NCBI GenBank assembly: GCA_963663525.2
Contig: CAXXHC010000001.1
Span: 992,001-1,056,000, forward strand
Source: G963663525 sp963663525
GTDB taxonomy: Bacteria > Myxococcota_A > SURF-8 > G963663525
Reading direction: 5' to 3'
Length of the DNA stretch: 64,000 nt
Each line of letters begins with the position of its first letter. The first letter of the stretch is position 1. The notes under the pieces are model-generated. The model did not search any database, was not told the DNA's origin, and saw only the letters and a program-made list of their open reading frames with translations. Both the position numbers and the translations under genes were made by a program. Of the stretch, positions 41,336 to 51,062 are shown piece after piece.

Positions 41336-44300
41336 ATGTTTTCCACTACCTACAGTTCAAAACCGGTTCGAATATCGGTGTTCCATGCCGTTTTCCTTTT
41401 GCTGATGGTCGTCTGGCTGGCGACTGGCCCGGCCTGCTCCAAAAAAGGGAAAGGCAACGTGGAGAACATCTCCGGGGCTCTCAGCGAACGCATGGCCGAT
41501 TCGCTCAAATTCGATGGCGGCACGCACATCGAGAGCGAGGCTCCCGAAGGCAACGCCGACCCCAACGAAGCCCCGCAAATCGACAAAATGAAGGCCGATA
41601 ACGAACTTACGCTGGGACAGACGTTTTCCACGAAGTTGAAACTGGCCCAGTCCAGTCGGAAAAAGACGGTCGAGACAAAGCGCATCTTGGCGAAAATACT
41701 GGAAGAACCTGCTTTCGACGTGGTGGCGGTACTAATCAAGATGGACGGCATGGAAGGCTACATCCGCGTTCCCGTGACCCTGGCCTTCGACGACGATGGT
41801 TTCTGGGCCGAACTGTTCGGCCTGCTCGAAGCCGACGAGACTCTGCGCGGTATGCAGGACTATAATATCTACTTCGCGTTCGAGGACTCCGAAGGCAACG
41901 TCGGCGCTTTCGTGCCCTGGCAACTCGACGTCGCCGACCGCGATCCCATTCTGGAACTGGGTTCGGAACTGGCCCAAGGGGTCGAAGGCGGCAAGTTCAC
42001 CGCCGGAATCAAACCCGCTTCTGATTTCAGCGACGCCGCCCCGCAGATTCTCGACATCGAAGGGCCGGATTCGCTGTCCCCCGGCGAAGGATTCACCCTG
42101 AACATCTATACCGATTTCGTGTTTTCCGACATGCAGGCCAACGTGATTTTCGGCGTTCCCATGCTCGATGGCTATGTCACTATCGAAGCGGACGCCTTCT
42201 CCCATGAAGACGGTTCGATGGTGGTGGTTTCCAGCGTGCTTTCTCCCCAGTTCGAGGCCAACAACCTCGTAGCGGTGCTGATGATCGCCCTGCAATCCGG
42301 CGACGGCGCGCCGGGAGAATACCGGGGCTGGAGTGTGCGCATCGTTTCCGAAACGCCGGACTGCGACGACCTCAACGCCTGCACCACCGACAAACTGGAT
42401 GGAAATACATGTACTTACACGACGAAAGACTGCTCCGACGCCTATGATTGCACGCGGGATCTGTGCAACCCGCTCGACGGCACATGCGTCAACCGGATCG
42501 CAGTCGATGCCTGCCTGATCGAGAACACCTGCTACGCCCGCAACGACCACCCCGAAGGCAACGCCTGTCTCGTGTGCTCTCCCACGCTCGATGCTGAAAA
42601 CTGGTCCTTCGAGACCTTGACCACCTGCGATGACGGCGACCTGTGCACCGACAACGACCGCTGCAACGAAGGGGAGTGCAAAGGCGAAGCGATCACCTGC
42701 AACGATCACGGTGTCTGTTTGGAAGCAAGCGGCGACTGTGAATGCAACGAAGGCTACGCGGGTCCGAACTGCGGGCTTTGCGACCTTGGATACTCGGGAT
42801 ATCCGGACTGTATGCCGACTCAGGTCTGCACGCCCGACGACATGCGCTGCCTGCTGACCAAAGTGCAGCGCTGCAACGAACAGGGCACCGACTGGGAAAC
42901 CGAAAAAGAATGCGCCGACGAACAGTTGATCTGTCGGGAATCCGAGGGAGAAGCCTACTGCGACACGGTGATTCCGGCAGACGGCGACGAAGAGGTCGAA
43001 GTCATTTGCGACGCGGGGCAAAGCCGCTGTACGGGCTCGACCATCGAAATCTGCTCCAGCGACGGTTCTGTATGGGAAATGACCTACGACTGCGCCGAAT
43101 TCAGCCGCCCTTGCGTGATGCTCGGTGGCGCAGCGGTTTGTGAAGAACCTTCGGAAACGGACGGCGACGAGGAAGAATCCGAGGTCTGTACGCCCAACGT
43201 GACGGACTGCCAGGACACGAAGATCGTTAAATGCGATTCGACCGGAGGCGCGTGGATCGAAATCCAGGATTGCGCCGACTTCGGCCAACTGTGCGAAATC
43301 CGAGAAGAAACAGCCGTTTGCATCGATGCGACCATCGATGGTGACGACGAAATAGAATTTGAATTGGAGTTGGAAGAGGAGGAAGAAGCCCCATCCAACA
43401 GCGGTTTGTGCCAGGCTCCAGGCGATTGCCCGGAACAGTTCTGCTACTTGGAATGGCTGGTCGAAGGCATGGGGGTCTGCATCGCCGAACCTTTCCTGGA
43501 AGGCGAGACATACTATGAAAACGCCACATACAATGCGGAAACTTTCCAGATGGAAGGTTCGTACAGCCCGGTTTTGGACGACGAAGAGCAACCCGTGCCG
43601 GTGAACGTCGAAGGCGTCGCGCCCCGCCCGTCGGACGATCTCGAAAGCGGACTTTCCGCCACCGCCGCCGCCCGTCTGTTCGTGATCGGCAACCCCTTGC
43701 TGTGCGAGGGTGCCTTCGTGGAGGTGTACGGACAATACGACGAAAACGGCAATGAAAACACGACCTTCGCCACGCCTTTGCGCAACGTGATCCGGGTCAA
43801 CTCTTCGGTGGATGAAAACGGAAGCTGCTCGTTCCTTATCAGCGAGCTTCCCTTGGATCGCTGGCTGGTGTTCAAAGTGTACAACCTCGATCTGACGATT
43901 CGGGAAAGCTACTTTTTCAACACCTATCTTCCCAGCGAACAGTATTCCTCCGCGCCGAGCGTTCCGGTCTTTATCGGCGCGTTGGCCGAATCGGCCTGGA
44001 GCGCGATTCCCACCGGAGCAGGCCTCGAAGGCGGCATCGCCGAAGGTCGCGCCATGGTCCTGGGCGAAGTCATGGATTGCAACCGCTACGCCATCCGCCA
44101 CGCCACGATAGGCGCATCGGTGCGAAGCGAATCGTTCTCCTATTTCAACGGTGATATCAATAACTTGCTGCCTCTTTCGGACCAGGAGGAAACCAACAAG
44201 GACGGTCGTTTCACGATGATCGATCTGCTTCCCGGGTCGCTCGATATCCTCGCCCTGGCCCAGGTCAACAACATGGTTCGACCGGTGGACCTCGTACCGG

Positions 44301-47209
44301 TCGTGACCATGCCCGACGCTGCGAGCCTCGTGGGCGTCGGCTGGAAATCCTGCATGGACCCGACCGAATGCACTCCCGGCGTCATGCGTTGCGCGGACGA
44401 CGTGGTGGAACTGTGCAACGAAATGGGGTATTGGGATTTCGAGGAAAACTGCGCCGATTCCGACCGGATCTGCATGGAAGACGAAGGCTACGCCGAGTGC
44501 ATCGAGATCTTCCCCGACGAGGATTCCGACCTCGACCCGGAATTCGAAATTTTCGAAGAAGAGAGCACTGAAGAGGAAGTGGATACGTCGTTTTCCTCTT
44601 GCGAATCGGATAGAGACTGCCCCGAAGGCCAGTCCTGCGACCCCAACAACTGGTGCGTAGACGACTGCACCCAACTGGGTTGCGAGTACGACACCTGCAA
44701 CGAGGCGACCGAACGCTGCGAATACTGCGACCCGCTTTGCAGCGAGGGACAATGCTGCGTGAAAGGAGAGGAATGGCTCTGCGGCGAATGCTGCGACCCG
44801 CCTTGCGAACCGGGCCAGGTCTGCTCGGATGCCAGGTACTGCGTCACGTTGGAATGCCCAGGCTGCCCGGATGGCTTCGACTGCGGTCCCCATACCGGAT
44901 ATATGTGTAAAGACATGGACTTATGCGATCCGGACCCCTGTGAAGGAGTGGGAGAATGCGATCCGCTGACCGGCACCTGCGACTGCTACAACGAAGGAGC
45001 GACCGGCGATTATTGCGAATCGTGCCTGGACGGCTACGAGAATCCCCCGGAATGCCTGCGCATCCTTCAGACCGGGCAATGTCACGATTTATTCGACTGC
45101 TACGACAACACCTTCTGCCACTACATCTTCGGTCCGAACAAGCCGGGACTCTGCGACGACAACTGCCTGCTTTACGGCTGCCCGGAAGGCTATCTGTGCG
45201 AGGATGATTCGGCGAGCCCGAACTATAAAAGCTGTGTATACACGGAGGCTTTGACTTCCTGTGGAAATGATGATGATTGCTCCGAAGGCGAGCATTGCGT
45301 GATTCCTCCGGTACTCATCGAAGGCGAATGTTACCCGGATTGCGTATACGACAGTGACTGCCCCGGCGTGCTGATCTGCGGAACGGACGGCCATTGCGGT
45401 CCCGAACCGGATTACGAATGCCCGACAAGTTGTCCGCAGGGAATGATCTGCAACGAAGATTTTGGAGAATGCTTCCTGAACTGCCCGAATTGTCCTTCGA
45501 ATTCGCCTTGTTGCGACGCCGATTCCGCGCCGAATTGTTACATTTGTGATGAATGCGTCAACCCGGAATATTGCGGCTACGGTGTCGGGAACTGCTGCCC
45601 CGGCTCGAAGTGTTCGGTATCCGGCACGCAGCCCGGCGCGCTGGGAATCTGCAAACCGGACCCCTGCGACCCCAATCCCTGCGAGGAAGACAACCGGAAT
45701 ATCTGCGAGGCTTTGAGCGACGACCTCTACCAATGTCTCTGCAACGAGGGGTACGTGGAGTTTGGCGAATTCTGCATCACCGACCCCTGCGACCCCAACC
45801 CCTGCGATGAAACCTACCGGTCCCAATGCATCGTGATCGGCGAGAATCTATACCAATGCCATTGCGATGAGGGCTACATCGAGTTCGAGGACTACTGCAT
45901 CGACGATCCCTGCGATCCCAATCCTTGCAACGAAGCGAATCGAACCTGGTGCGAAGTTCAGGGCGAAGGCGAGTACCAATGCCATTGCAACGACGGCTAC
46001 ATCGATGTCACGGGAACTTGTGAGGAATACTTCGATCCCTGCGACCCCAACCCCTGCACCGATACCTACCGGTCCCAATGCGAGGTGCTGGACACCAACT
46101 CGTATGAATGTTCCTGCGACGACGGCTACATCGACGTTTCGGGAATTTGCGAGGAGTACTTCGACCCCTGCAATCCCAATCCCTGCACCGAAACCTACCG
46201 GACGCAGTGTGAAATCGTGAACGATGTGGCCTTCGAATGCTCCTGCGACGACGGCTACATCGACGTCACGGGAACCTGCGAGGAATATTTCGATCCCTGC
46301 AATCCCAATCCTTGCACCGAACCCAACCGCAGCGTCTGCCAGATCGGTGAACAGGAAGATTACGACTGCTATTGCACCGAGGGATACACGGGGGTTGATT
46401 GCCTGCCCATCGTCTGCCAGATTTACGACTATCGTTGCTCGGACGACAAAATCGAATACTGCCCGGATCGTTTGAACTGGACGGTCGTCAGCGATTGCGC
46501 CGCCGAGCAAAAGGTGTGCGTCGATGGCAGCAGTATGCCATATTGCGAAACCCCTGTCGTGGACGGGGACGTGGAAGACGACGAAGCGGGCGAAATCGAT
46601 TCGGAAATGCCGGTAGACGGCGACTTGGAAGAGGAATTCGAGGACGATGGGGAAGGCTGCAACGAGAACGAATACCGCTGCAACGGTACGCGCCTCGAAC
46701 AATGTTACAGCGGTGAATGGATGTTGTACCGCGATTGCGCGGAAACTCAGCAGGATTGCTATGACCCTTACGTGGATGAACCATATTGCGTAACCGTCGA
46801 TGGCGATTTGGAAGAAGACGGGATGATCGAGACTGAAACGGAAATCACGGAAGACGTCGAAGAAGATTCGGCAACGGAAACGGAAGACGAATGGGAAACT
46901 ACTGAGAGCACCGAAACCGAATGCATCTCCGGTGATTCCTATTGCGACGGGGATTTCGTGATGAGTTGTGTAGAGGGATACTGGGAAGTTTCGGAAGACT
47001 GCGGAATGTGGGGAGGCACCTGTGAGCCCGGTCCCCCGGCGGCTTGCAGCAGTATGGGTTGCACGGAAAGCGAGACTCAATGCAATGGCGACGTGCTTGA
47101 GGAATGCATCGGCGGCCAATGGGAAACCTCCCAGGATTGTACTCTTATCGAAGCGTATTGCGAGCCCGGACCTCCGGCATTCTGCTTTCCAGGAAGTGTA
47201 AGCAAATGA
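41336..47209 (+). CDS. Giant Cys-rich lipoprotein with EGF-like array (1957 aa)
   Basis: The signal sequence has lipobox WLATGPAC. The N-terminal ~330 residues are mostly beta-like and low in Cys. Next come Cys-rich modules with a repeated pattern (CTPDDMRCLLTKVQRC..., CNEQGTDWE...CADE) separated by DGDEE linkers, then a central Carboxypeptidase-regulatory-like part around DGRFTMIDLLPGSLDILALA. Six EGF-like modules near residues 1480-1740 begin with (D/N)PNPC, and the tail is acidic/Cys-rich. Probably a surface adhesion or sensing protein. AGGGGAAA precedes the ATG at 41336. Its stop overlaps the GNAT gene by 4 nt (ATGA), so the two are co-translated. Confidence 0.83.
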   Translation: MFSTTYSSKPVRISVFHAVFLLLMVVWLATGPACSKKGKGNVENISGALSERMADSLKFDGGTHIESEAPEGNADPNEAPQIDKMKADNELTLGQTFSTKLKLAQSSRKKTVETKRILAKILEEPAFDVVAVLIKMDGMEGYIRVPVTLAFDDDGFWAELFGLLEADETLRGMQDYNIYFAFEDSEGNVGAFVPWQLDVADRDPILELGSELAQGVEGGKFTAGIKPASDFSDAAPQILDIEGPDSLSPGEGFTLNIYTDFVFSDMQANVIFGVPMLDGYVTIEADAFSHEDGSMVVVSSVLSPQFEANNLVAVLMIALQSGDGAPGEYRGWSVRIVSETPDCDDLNACTTDKLDGNTCTYTTKDCSDAYDCTRDLCNPLDGTCVNRIAVDACLIENTCYARNDHPEGNACLVCSPTLDAENWSFETLTTCDDGDLCTDNDRCNEGECKGEAITCNDHGVCLEASGDCECNEGYAGPNCGLCDLGYSGYPDCMPTQVCTPDDMRCLLTKVQRCNEQGTDWETEKECADEQLICRESEGEAYCDTVIPADGDEEVEVICDAGQSRCTGSTIEICSSDGSVWEMTYDCAEFSRPCVMLGGAAVCEEPSETDGDEEESEVCTPNVTDCQDTKIVKCDSTGGAWIEIQDCADFGQLCEIREETAVCIDATIDGDDEIEFELELEEEEEAPSNSGLCQAPGDCPEQFCYLEWLVEGMGVCIAEPFLEGETYYENATYNAETFQMEGSYSPVLDDEEQPVPVNVEGVAPRPSDDLESGLSATAAARLFVIGNPLLCEGAFVEVYGQYDENGNENTTFATPLRNVIRVNSSVDENGSCSFLISELPLDRWLVFKVYNLDLTIRESYFFNTYLPSEQYSSAPSVPVFIGALAESAWSAIPTGAGLEGGIAEGRAMVLGEVMDCNRYAIRHATIGASVRSESFSYFNGDINNLLPLSDQEETNKDGRFTMIDLLPGSLDILALAQVNNMVRPVDLVPVVTMPDAASLVGVGWKSCMDPTECTPGVMRCADDVVELCNEMGYWDFEENCADSDRICMEDEGYAECIEIFPDEDSDLDPEFEIFEEESTEEEVDTSFSSCESDRDCPEGQSCDPNNWCVDDCTQLGCEYDTCNEATERCEYCDPLCSEGQCCVKGEEWLCGECCDPPCEPGQVCSDARYCVTLECPGCPDGFDCGPHTGYMCKDMDLCDPDPCEGVGECDPLTGTCDCYNEGATGDYCESCLDGYENPPECLRILQTGQCHDLFDCYDNTFCHYIFGPNKPGLCDDNCLLYGCPEGYLCEDDSASPNYKSCVYTEALTSCGNDDDCSEGEHCVIPPVLIEGECYPDCVYDSDCPGVLICGTDGHCGPEPDYECPTSCPQGMICNEDFGECFLNCPNCPSNSPCCDADSAPNCYICDECVNPEYCGYGVGNCCPGSKCSVSGTQPGALGICKPDPCDPNPCEEDNRNICEALSDDLYQCLCNEGYVEFGEFCITDPCDPNPCDETYRSQCIVIGENLYQCHCDEGYIEFEDYCIDDPCDPNPCNEANRTWCEVQGEGEYQCHCNDGYIDVTGTCEEYFDPCDPNPCTDTYRSQCEVLDTNSYECSCDDGYIDVSGICEEYFDPCNPNPCTETYRTQCEIVNDVAFECSCDDGYIDVTGTCEEYFDPCNPNPCTEPNRSVCQIGEQEDYDCYCTEGYTGVDCLPIVCQIYDYRCSDDKIEYCPDRLNWTVVSDCAAEQKVCVDGSSMPYCETPVVDGDVEDDEAGEIDSEMPVDGDLEEEFEDDGEGCNENEYRCNGTRLEQCYSGEWMLYRDCAETQQDCYDPYVDEPYCVTVDGDLEEDGMIETETEITEDVEEDSATETEDEWETTESTETECISGDSYCDGDFVMSCVEGYWEVSEDCGMWGGTCEPGPPAACSSMGCTESETQCNGDVLEECIGGQWETSQDCTLIEAYCEPGPPAFCFPGSVSK

Positions 47210-47772
47210 TCTCCGCAACAGAGAACCGGCAAGTCGTCGAATTCTCTCCGGAAAACCGCGAAGACTTTTTCGAATTGCATAGCGCGAAAAACGACGCGGG
47301 ATGGTGCTTTTGCTCCGCATGGTGGGTCGAAAGCTGGGACGGTTTCGGGGGCCGCAGCGCCGAACAAAACTGCCGCCTGCGGGAAAATCTGCTGGATCGC
47401 GGCGAATACGACGGCTACCTACTCTACGTAAATGACCGGCCCGTCGGATGGTGCCAGGTCGGATTACGCGACCGGCTGACCAAACTGGTTCGCCAGTTCA
47501 AACGTCCTCCCGATCCGCAAGTCTATGCTATTACCTGCTTTTTCGTCGCTCCCGATTTTCGTCGCCAAGGCTGCGCTGAAACGTTGCTCGTCGGTGTGAT
47601 CGACCGTTTGAAACGGCGCGGTGTCAAAACCGTCGAAGCCTATCCGCACCGGGGAGAACATGACGCGGAAGATCTCTGGACGGGGCCGGAAAGCCTGTTC
47701 GCCCGATACGGGTTTCGCGTGCTCGACGACGACCCCCGTCGTCCGGTGATGGTGTTGGAAATCAGAAAATAG
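47206..47772 (+). CDS. GNAT-family N-acetyltransferase
   Basis: About 188 residues. The start at 47206 is preceded by AGGAAG and overlaps the stop of the giant lipoprotein gene (ATGA). The acetyl-CoA binding motif A is ITCFFVAPDFRRQGCAETLL (FRRQGxA matches R/QxxGxG/A), followed by VEAYPHR and a C-terminal YGFRVLDDDPRRPVMVLEI. Cys-rich WCFCSAWWVESW near the start is typical of one GNAT subgroup. Substrate unknown. Confidence 0.88.
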   Translation: MISATENRQVVEFSPENREDFFELHSAKNDAGWCFCSAWWVESWDGFGGRSAEQNCRLRENLLDRGEYDGYLLYVNDRPVGWCQVGLRDRLTKLVRQFKRPPDPQVYAITCFFVAPDFRRQGCAETLLVGVIDRLKRRGVKTVEAYPHRGEHDAEDLWTGPESLFARYGFRVLDDDPRRPVMVLEIRK

Positions 47773-47788
47773 ATATTATTTCAAGAAG

Positions 47789-48382
47789 TTACACAGCCAA
47801 TCCAACTTGCGACAATTCATCTCGCAGCTTCTTGCGGGAGCGGAACAGGCGCGACTTGATGGCCGAGACGCTCAACTCGAAACGCTCGGCGAGACTTTCC
47901 AGAGACAAGCCCTCTCCCTGGTGCAGCAGCAGCATTTCGCGGTCTTCCTCCGAAAGCGCGTACAGCGCCTCGGTCAGTTTTTCGAATTTCTCCCGGACCA
48001 GCAAACTCGTTTCAGCCTCTTCGGTTTCTTGTTGTTCCGATTTAAGCAGTGCGGGATCGAATTCCACGTGCAGGTTCGGAGAGTTTTTCAATCCGCGTCG
48101 CTTCTTGGTGCAGGCCGAGGCGGCAAGCTTGAAAAGCCAGGTCTTCAGCGTCGAATCTCCCCGGAATCCTTCGAGATAACGATACGCCGCCACGAGCGTA
48201 TCCTGCACGACGTCCTCCGCGTCGGCGGCGTTCGAACAGCGGTGCATGGCGAAACGTTGAAGATCGCTGCCGAAACAGTTGACGATCTGACCGAACAATT
48301 CGTCTTCGTCTTCCATGCCGATCCGATCGATAATGCCCAAACAGGTGTCGCGGTCCAGATTTTTTGGGTTGGGGGCTGTCAT
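47789..48382 (-). CDS. ECF-type RNA polymerase sigma factor
   Basis: 197 residues. Region 2 (FAMHRCSNAADAEDVVQDTL with STLKTWLFKLA) binds the -10 element and core polymerase. Region 4 (LSEEDREMLLLHQGEGLSLE then RFELSVSAIKSRLFRSRKKL) is the -35-binding helix-turn-helix. It is convergent with the GNAT gene. No anti-sigma gene is adjacent, so the signal input is unknown. AAGGAAA precedes the start. Confidence 0.93.
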   Translation of the reverse strand: MTAPNPKNLDRDTCLGIIDRIGMEDEDELFGQIVNCFGSDLQRFAMHRCSNAADAEDVVQDTLVAAYRYLEGFRGDSTLKTWLFKLAASACTKKRRGLKNSPNLHVEFDPALLKSEQQETEEAETSLLVREKFEKLTEALYALSEEDREMLLLHQGEGLSLESLAERFELSVSAIKSRLFRSRKKLRDELSQVGLAV

Positions 48383-48914
48383 CGTGTTTCCTTACAACAA
48401 CAGGGTTTCAAGTTCGAAGCGCCTCACTTTATAGCGCAATGGATCGAGAATCTCAAGCCCCTGAGCAAGATCGGTGAAAGATAGGAAGCATCGTGGAAAA
48501 ATGCAAGGTCGAGATTTTCTCAGTACCCTATTGGAATTTTTTACGAAAGCGTGAAATCCATAGTATTTTAAGTGAGTTATGGATGATCGCTACGTGGGCG
48601 TGCCGAGGTTTCTTCGCATTCTTTAAATTCTCTATAGTGATCTTACCGTTCCAAATCAATCGCACTTTCTTCCCTCAGGGTGATTCAATTCTTGATTCTG
48701 CACGAGTCTAACTCGGTGAATCGAGGAATGGGTGCCCGGGTCTTCGATCCGGAACGGATCGATGGCCCGGGTTGCTTGTGTTTTCACGGCCATTCGCCTT
48801 CCGGCGAAAGACCGTGATTCCATAAGAGAGGGCTTTCCCCCGGCAGGGTCGATGGTATCATCGCCCTATTTTGATAACGGGATCGCTTGAGCGTCCCAAG
48901 CAGGAGGAAAGCCC
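48383..48914. other. Intergenic region before the IS110 element
   Basis: About 530 bp. It contains repeat R4 copy 2 (48705-48790) and probably the left end of the IS110 element (no inverted repeats expected). No gene was recognised. Confidence 0.5.
48705..48790. repeat. Dispersed repeat R4, copy 2
   Basis: CTAACTCGGTGAATCGAGGA, then GCCCGGGTCTTCGATCCG, AACGGATCGATGGCCCGGG and TGTTTTCACGG. Related to 26973-27050, but with an extra palindromic insert (CGATCCG-GAA-CGGATCG). Confidence 0.55.
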
Positions 48915-50108
48915 ATGATTTGTATTGGAATGGATGTGCATCAGAAGTCAACCACCATTTGCATTCAGGACGATACGGGAAAGCAGGTTTTTCTCGGATC
49001 CTGTCCGACCACCTTTTCCGGATTCTCCGAAACGCTCCGGCCCTGGCTCGAAAAGCATCCCGGTGCGCCGGGGATGGAAGCCTGTTCGAAGGCGTATTCC
49101 ACAAGCGGAATCGTCGCCGTATTGGGAGGATGCCCGCAGGTGTACCCGGCGGATGAAGTGGCGAAGAAAACCCGCAGCCGGAAGAAAAAGACCGACACCC
49201 GCGACGCCCAGGATCTCTGTACCAACCTGCGCACGGGAGCCTTGGTTCGCGAGGTGGTTCTGCCGCCGGAGCCGATGCGCAAGCTTCGTTCGGTGCTCAA
49301 GGCGCGGGCGCTGAACGTGAAGATCCAGACGCAGGCGATCAACGCCGCCAAGGCGCTGCTGAGGGAGTACGGCCTGGATGGCGCCTCGGGAAGCATGAAC
49401 ACCCAAGCGGCCTGGAAAAAGCGGCTCGACGCCAAGATGCCCGAGATGGTGAGACAGCTGTTGGAAACGCATTTCGCCAGCTTCCTTTTGGCCTCGAATC
49501 AGATCGAAGGGTTGACGACGATGGCCGAGGATCTTGGCCGTGAAAACCACGCGTTCGATGGGGTGCAGACGATTCCGGGAGTGGGCCCGATCACGCGGCT
49601 GGCGCTTGCGGCGCATCTGTTCGACATCGGTCGTTTCCGTTCGGGAAAGCAGGTGACGGCCTACGTGGGTCTGTGCCCGTCGAGCTACGATTCGGGGGAT
49701 CGCGAGCGCAAGGGACGCATCACGCGGGAGGGGCCGGGGTTGTTGCGGGCGTTGCTTGTGGAGTGCGCGCAGCACGCCCGGAAGCGAAAGAAGCCGCTGA
49801 ACCCGTATTATCGCCGCTGGTTGGAGAAGCACGGTGCCAACAAGGCGAAGGTGGCGGTGGCGGCGAAACTGTGCCGGATCGTGCATGCTCTTTTGAAACG
49901 TTCCGAGGGCTTTTCGCCCGAGGCTTTGGGGGTGGTGCCGGACGGTTATGGGGGTTGGGAGTTTGCAGGCCGTGCGTCTGGTGGCGACGGACGGGGAGGC
50001 CTTCGGCGAAGGCTCCGGCCAAGGAGGTATCGACAAGCCACGAGATCAAGAGGTAGACGCAATGCGACAGACGAAGATAGACGCTTAGAGTCTATCCCAG
50101 TAGGGTGA
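48915..50108 (+). CDS. IS110-family transposase, 3' end altered by an IS
   Basis: DEDD-type transposase. The N-terminal RuvC-like domain has Asp in GMDVHQKSTT and KKTDTRDAQDLCTNLR. The C-terminal IS116/IS110/IS902 domain has VQTIPGVGPITRLALAAHLF and the Ser region LCPSSYDSGDRERKGRITR. The catalytic and conserved parts are complete to about residue 330. The last seven codons (from 50088) are read from an IS5-type insertion, so the original C-terminal tail was lost. IS110 elements use a bridge RNA outside the gene; its location was not resolved. AGGAGGAAA precedes the ATG. Confidence 0.88.
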   Translation: MICIGMDVHQKSTTICIQDDTGKQVFLGSCPTTFSGFSETLRPWLEKHPGAPGMEACSKAYSTSGIVAVLGGCPQVYPADEVAKKTRSRKKKTDTRDAQDLCTNLRTGALVREVVLPPEPMRKLRSVLKARALNVKIQTQAINAAKALLREYGLDGASGSMNTQAAWKKRLDAKMPEMVRQLLETHFASFLLASNQIEGLTTMAEDLGRENHAFDGVQTIPGVGPITRLALAAHLFDIGRFRSGKQVTAYVGLCPSSYDSGDRERKGRITREGPGLLRALLVECAQHARKRKKPLNPYYRRWLEKHGANKAKVAVAAKLCRIVHALLKRSEGFSPEALGVVPDGYGGWEFAGRASGGDGRGGLRRRLRPRRYRQATRSRGRRNATDEDRRLESIPVG

Positions 50109-50121
50109 ATTGTGCTATAGT

Positions 50122-50146
50122 CCTGTGAATATAGTATATTTACAGG
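50122..50146 (+). repeat. Conserved hairpin upstream of the IS5-type orfA
   Basis: CCTGTGAATATA...TATATTTACAGG pairs at 11 of 12 positions and ends just at the AGGAG ribosome binding site. The same structure is present in copies B and C, so it is probably a promoter operator or a site limiting transposase translation. Confidence 0.65.
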
Positions 50147-50154
50147 AGATAAAT

Positions 50155-50568
50155 ATGGGATTGGCAACCCAAGATGATGGATGGAGAATCCCGGACGAAT
50201 TGTGGGAAAAGATGGAGCCGCTCTTGCCTGCGCGAAAACCTCATCCCTTGGGTTGCCATAACCCGCCGGTTCCGCCGCGCCACGCGATGAACGCCATTCT
50301 ATTCGTTTTGCGCACCGGCTGTCAGTGGAACGCGCTTAACGCGACGGGCATCTGCTCGTCCAGTGCGGCGCACCGCTGGTTTATGGAGTGGACCAAGGCC
50401 GGGGTGTTCGAGGCGTTTTGGCGACAGGGCCTTTTGGAGTACGACAAGCTCAAGGGTGTCGACTGGGTTTGGTGTTCGATGGACGGCGCGATGACCAAAG
50501 CTCCGTTGGGCGGGGAAAAAAACGGGCCGAAACCCTACCGACCGCGGCAAAAGCGGCGTCAAGCGTAG
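50155..50568 (+). CDS. IS5-type transposase, orfA (copy A)
   Basis: N-terminal half of a DDE transposase: LRTGCQWNALN and HRWFMEWTKAGVF, then the first catalytic Asp in WCSMDGAMTKAP. The frame continues through a run of seven A residues (50516-50522) into a short tail. orfB lies in the +1 frame from there, so full transposase probably needs frameshifting at the A-run. GGAGA precedes the ATG. Copy B has an identical orfA up to the A-run region. Confidence 0.82.
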   Translation: MGLATQDDGWRIPDELWEKMEPLLPARKPHPLGCHNPPVPPRHAMNAILFVLRTGCQWNALNATGICSSSAAHRWFMEWTKAGVFEAFWRQGLLEYDKLKGVDWVWCSMDGAMTKAPLGGEKNGPKPYRPRQKRRQA

Positions 50569-50986
50569 CCTGCTGGTGGAAGCCGAGGGGATTCCGCTGT
50601 CCGTGGCGGTGGACGGGGCGAACCGGCATGACATGAAACTGGTGAAGGCGACTTTGGAAGGCATCGAGATCAAACGTCCCAAGCCGACGAAACGCAAGCC
50701 GCAAGGCTTGTGCCTGGACAAAGGGTACGACTACGATGAGGTGAGAGACTTGGTGGAGGAATTCAAGTTCACGGCGCACGTTCGTTCGCGGGGCGAGGAG
50801 GCAAAGGCGATCAAGCAGGAAGCCGGTTTCAAGGCTCGTCGCTGGGTGGTGGAACGCACGCATAGTTGGATGAACCGTTTCCGGAGAATACTAATCCGCT
50901 GGGAGAAACGCGCCGATTGCTCTCTAGCCATGCTACATTTCGCCCTCGGAATTATTACTTGGCGCGCTTCCGGCCTACTGGGATAG
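50513..50986 (+). CDS. IS5-type transposase, orfB (copy A)
   Basis: The C-terminal half is open from the A-run (GGGAAAAAAACG). Second Asp in VAVDGANRHDM and GLCLDKGYDYDEV; Glu in RRWVVERTHSWMNRF. No independent strong start is present, as expected if it is made by frameshift from orfA. It ends three bases before the IS end. Differs from copy B at about twenty residues in this half. Confidence 0.8.
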   Translation, partial: GKKTGRNPTDRGKSGVKRSLLVEAEGIPLSVAVDGANRHDMKLVKATLEGIEIKRPKPTKRKPQGLCLDKGYDYDEVRDLVEEFKFTAHVRSRGEEAKAIKQEAGFKARRWVVERTHSWMNRFRRILIRWEKRADCSLAMLHFALGIITWRASGLLG

Positions 50987-51062
50987 ACTCTTAGGCTGGA
51001 CAAAGACGTGGACATGGGGCGAGCTTCGAGTTGTAGGGACTTGAAGCGAAAAAGGAGCCACC

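Noticed and set aside
41732..44893. 1053-codon minus-strand open frame
   Set aside because: Shadow of the giant Cys-rich lipoprotein; composition follows the reverse of Cys/Asp-rich codons.
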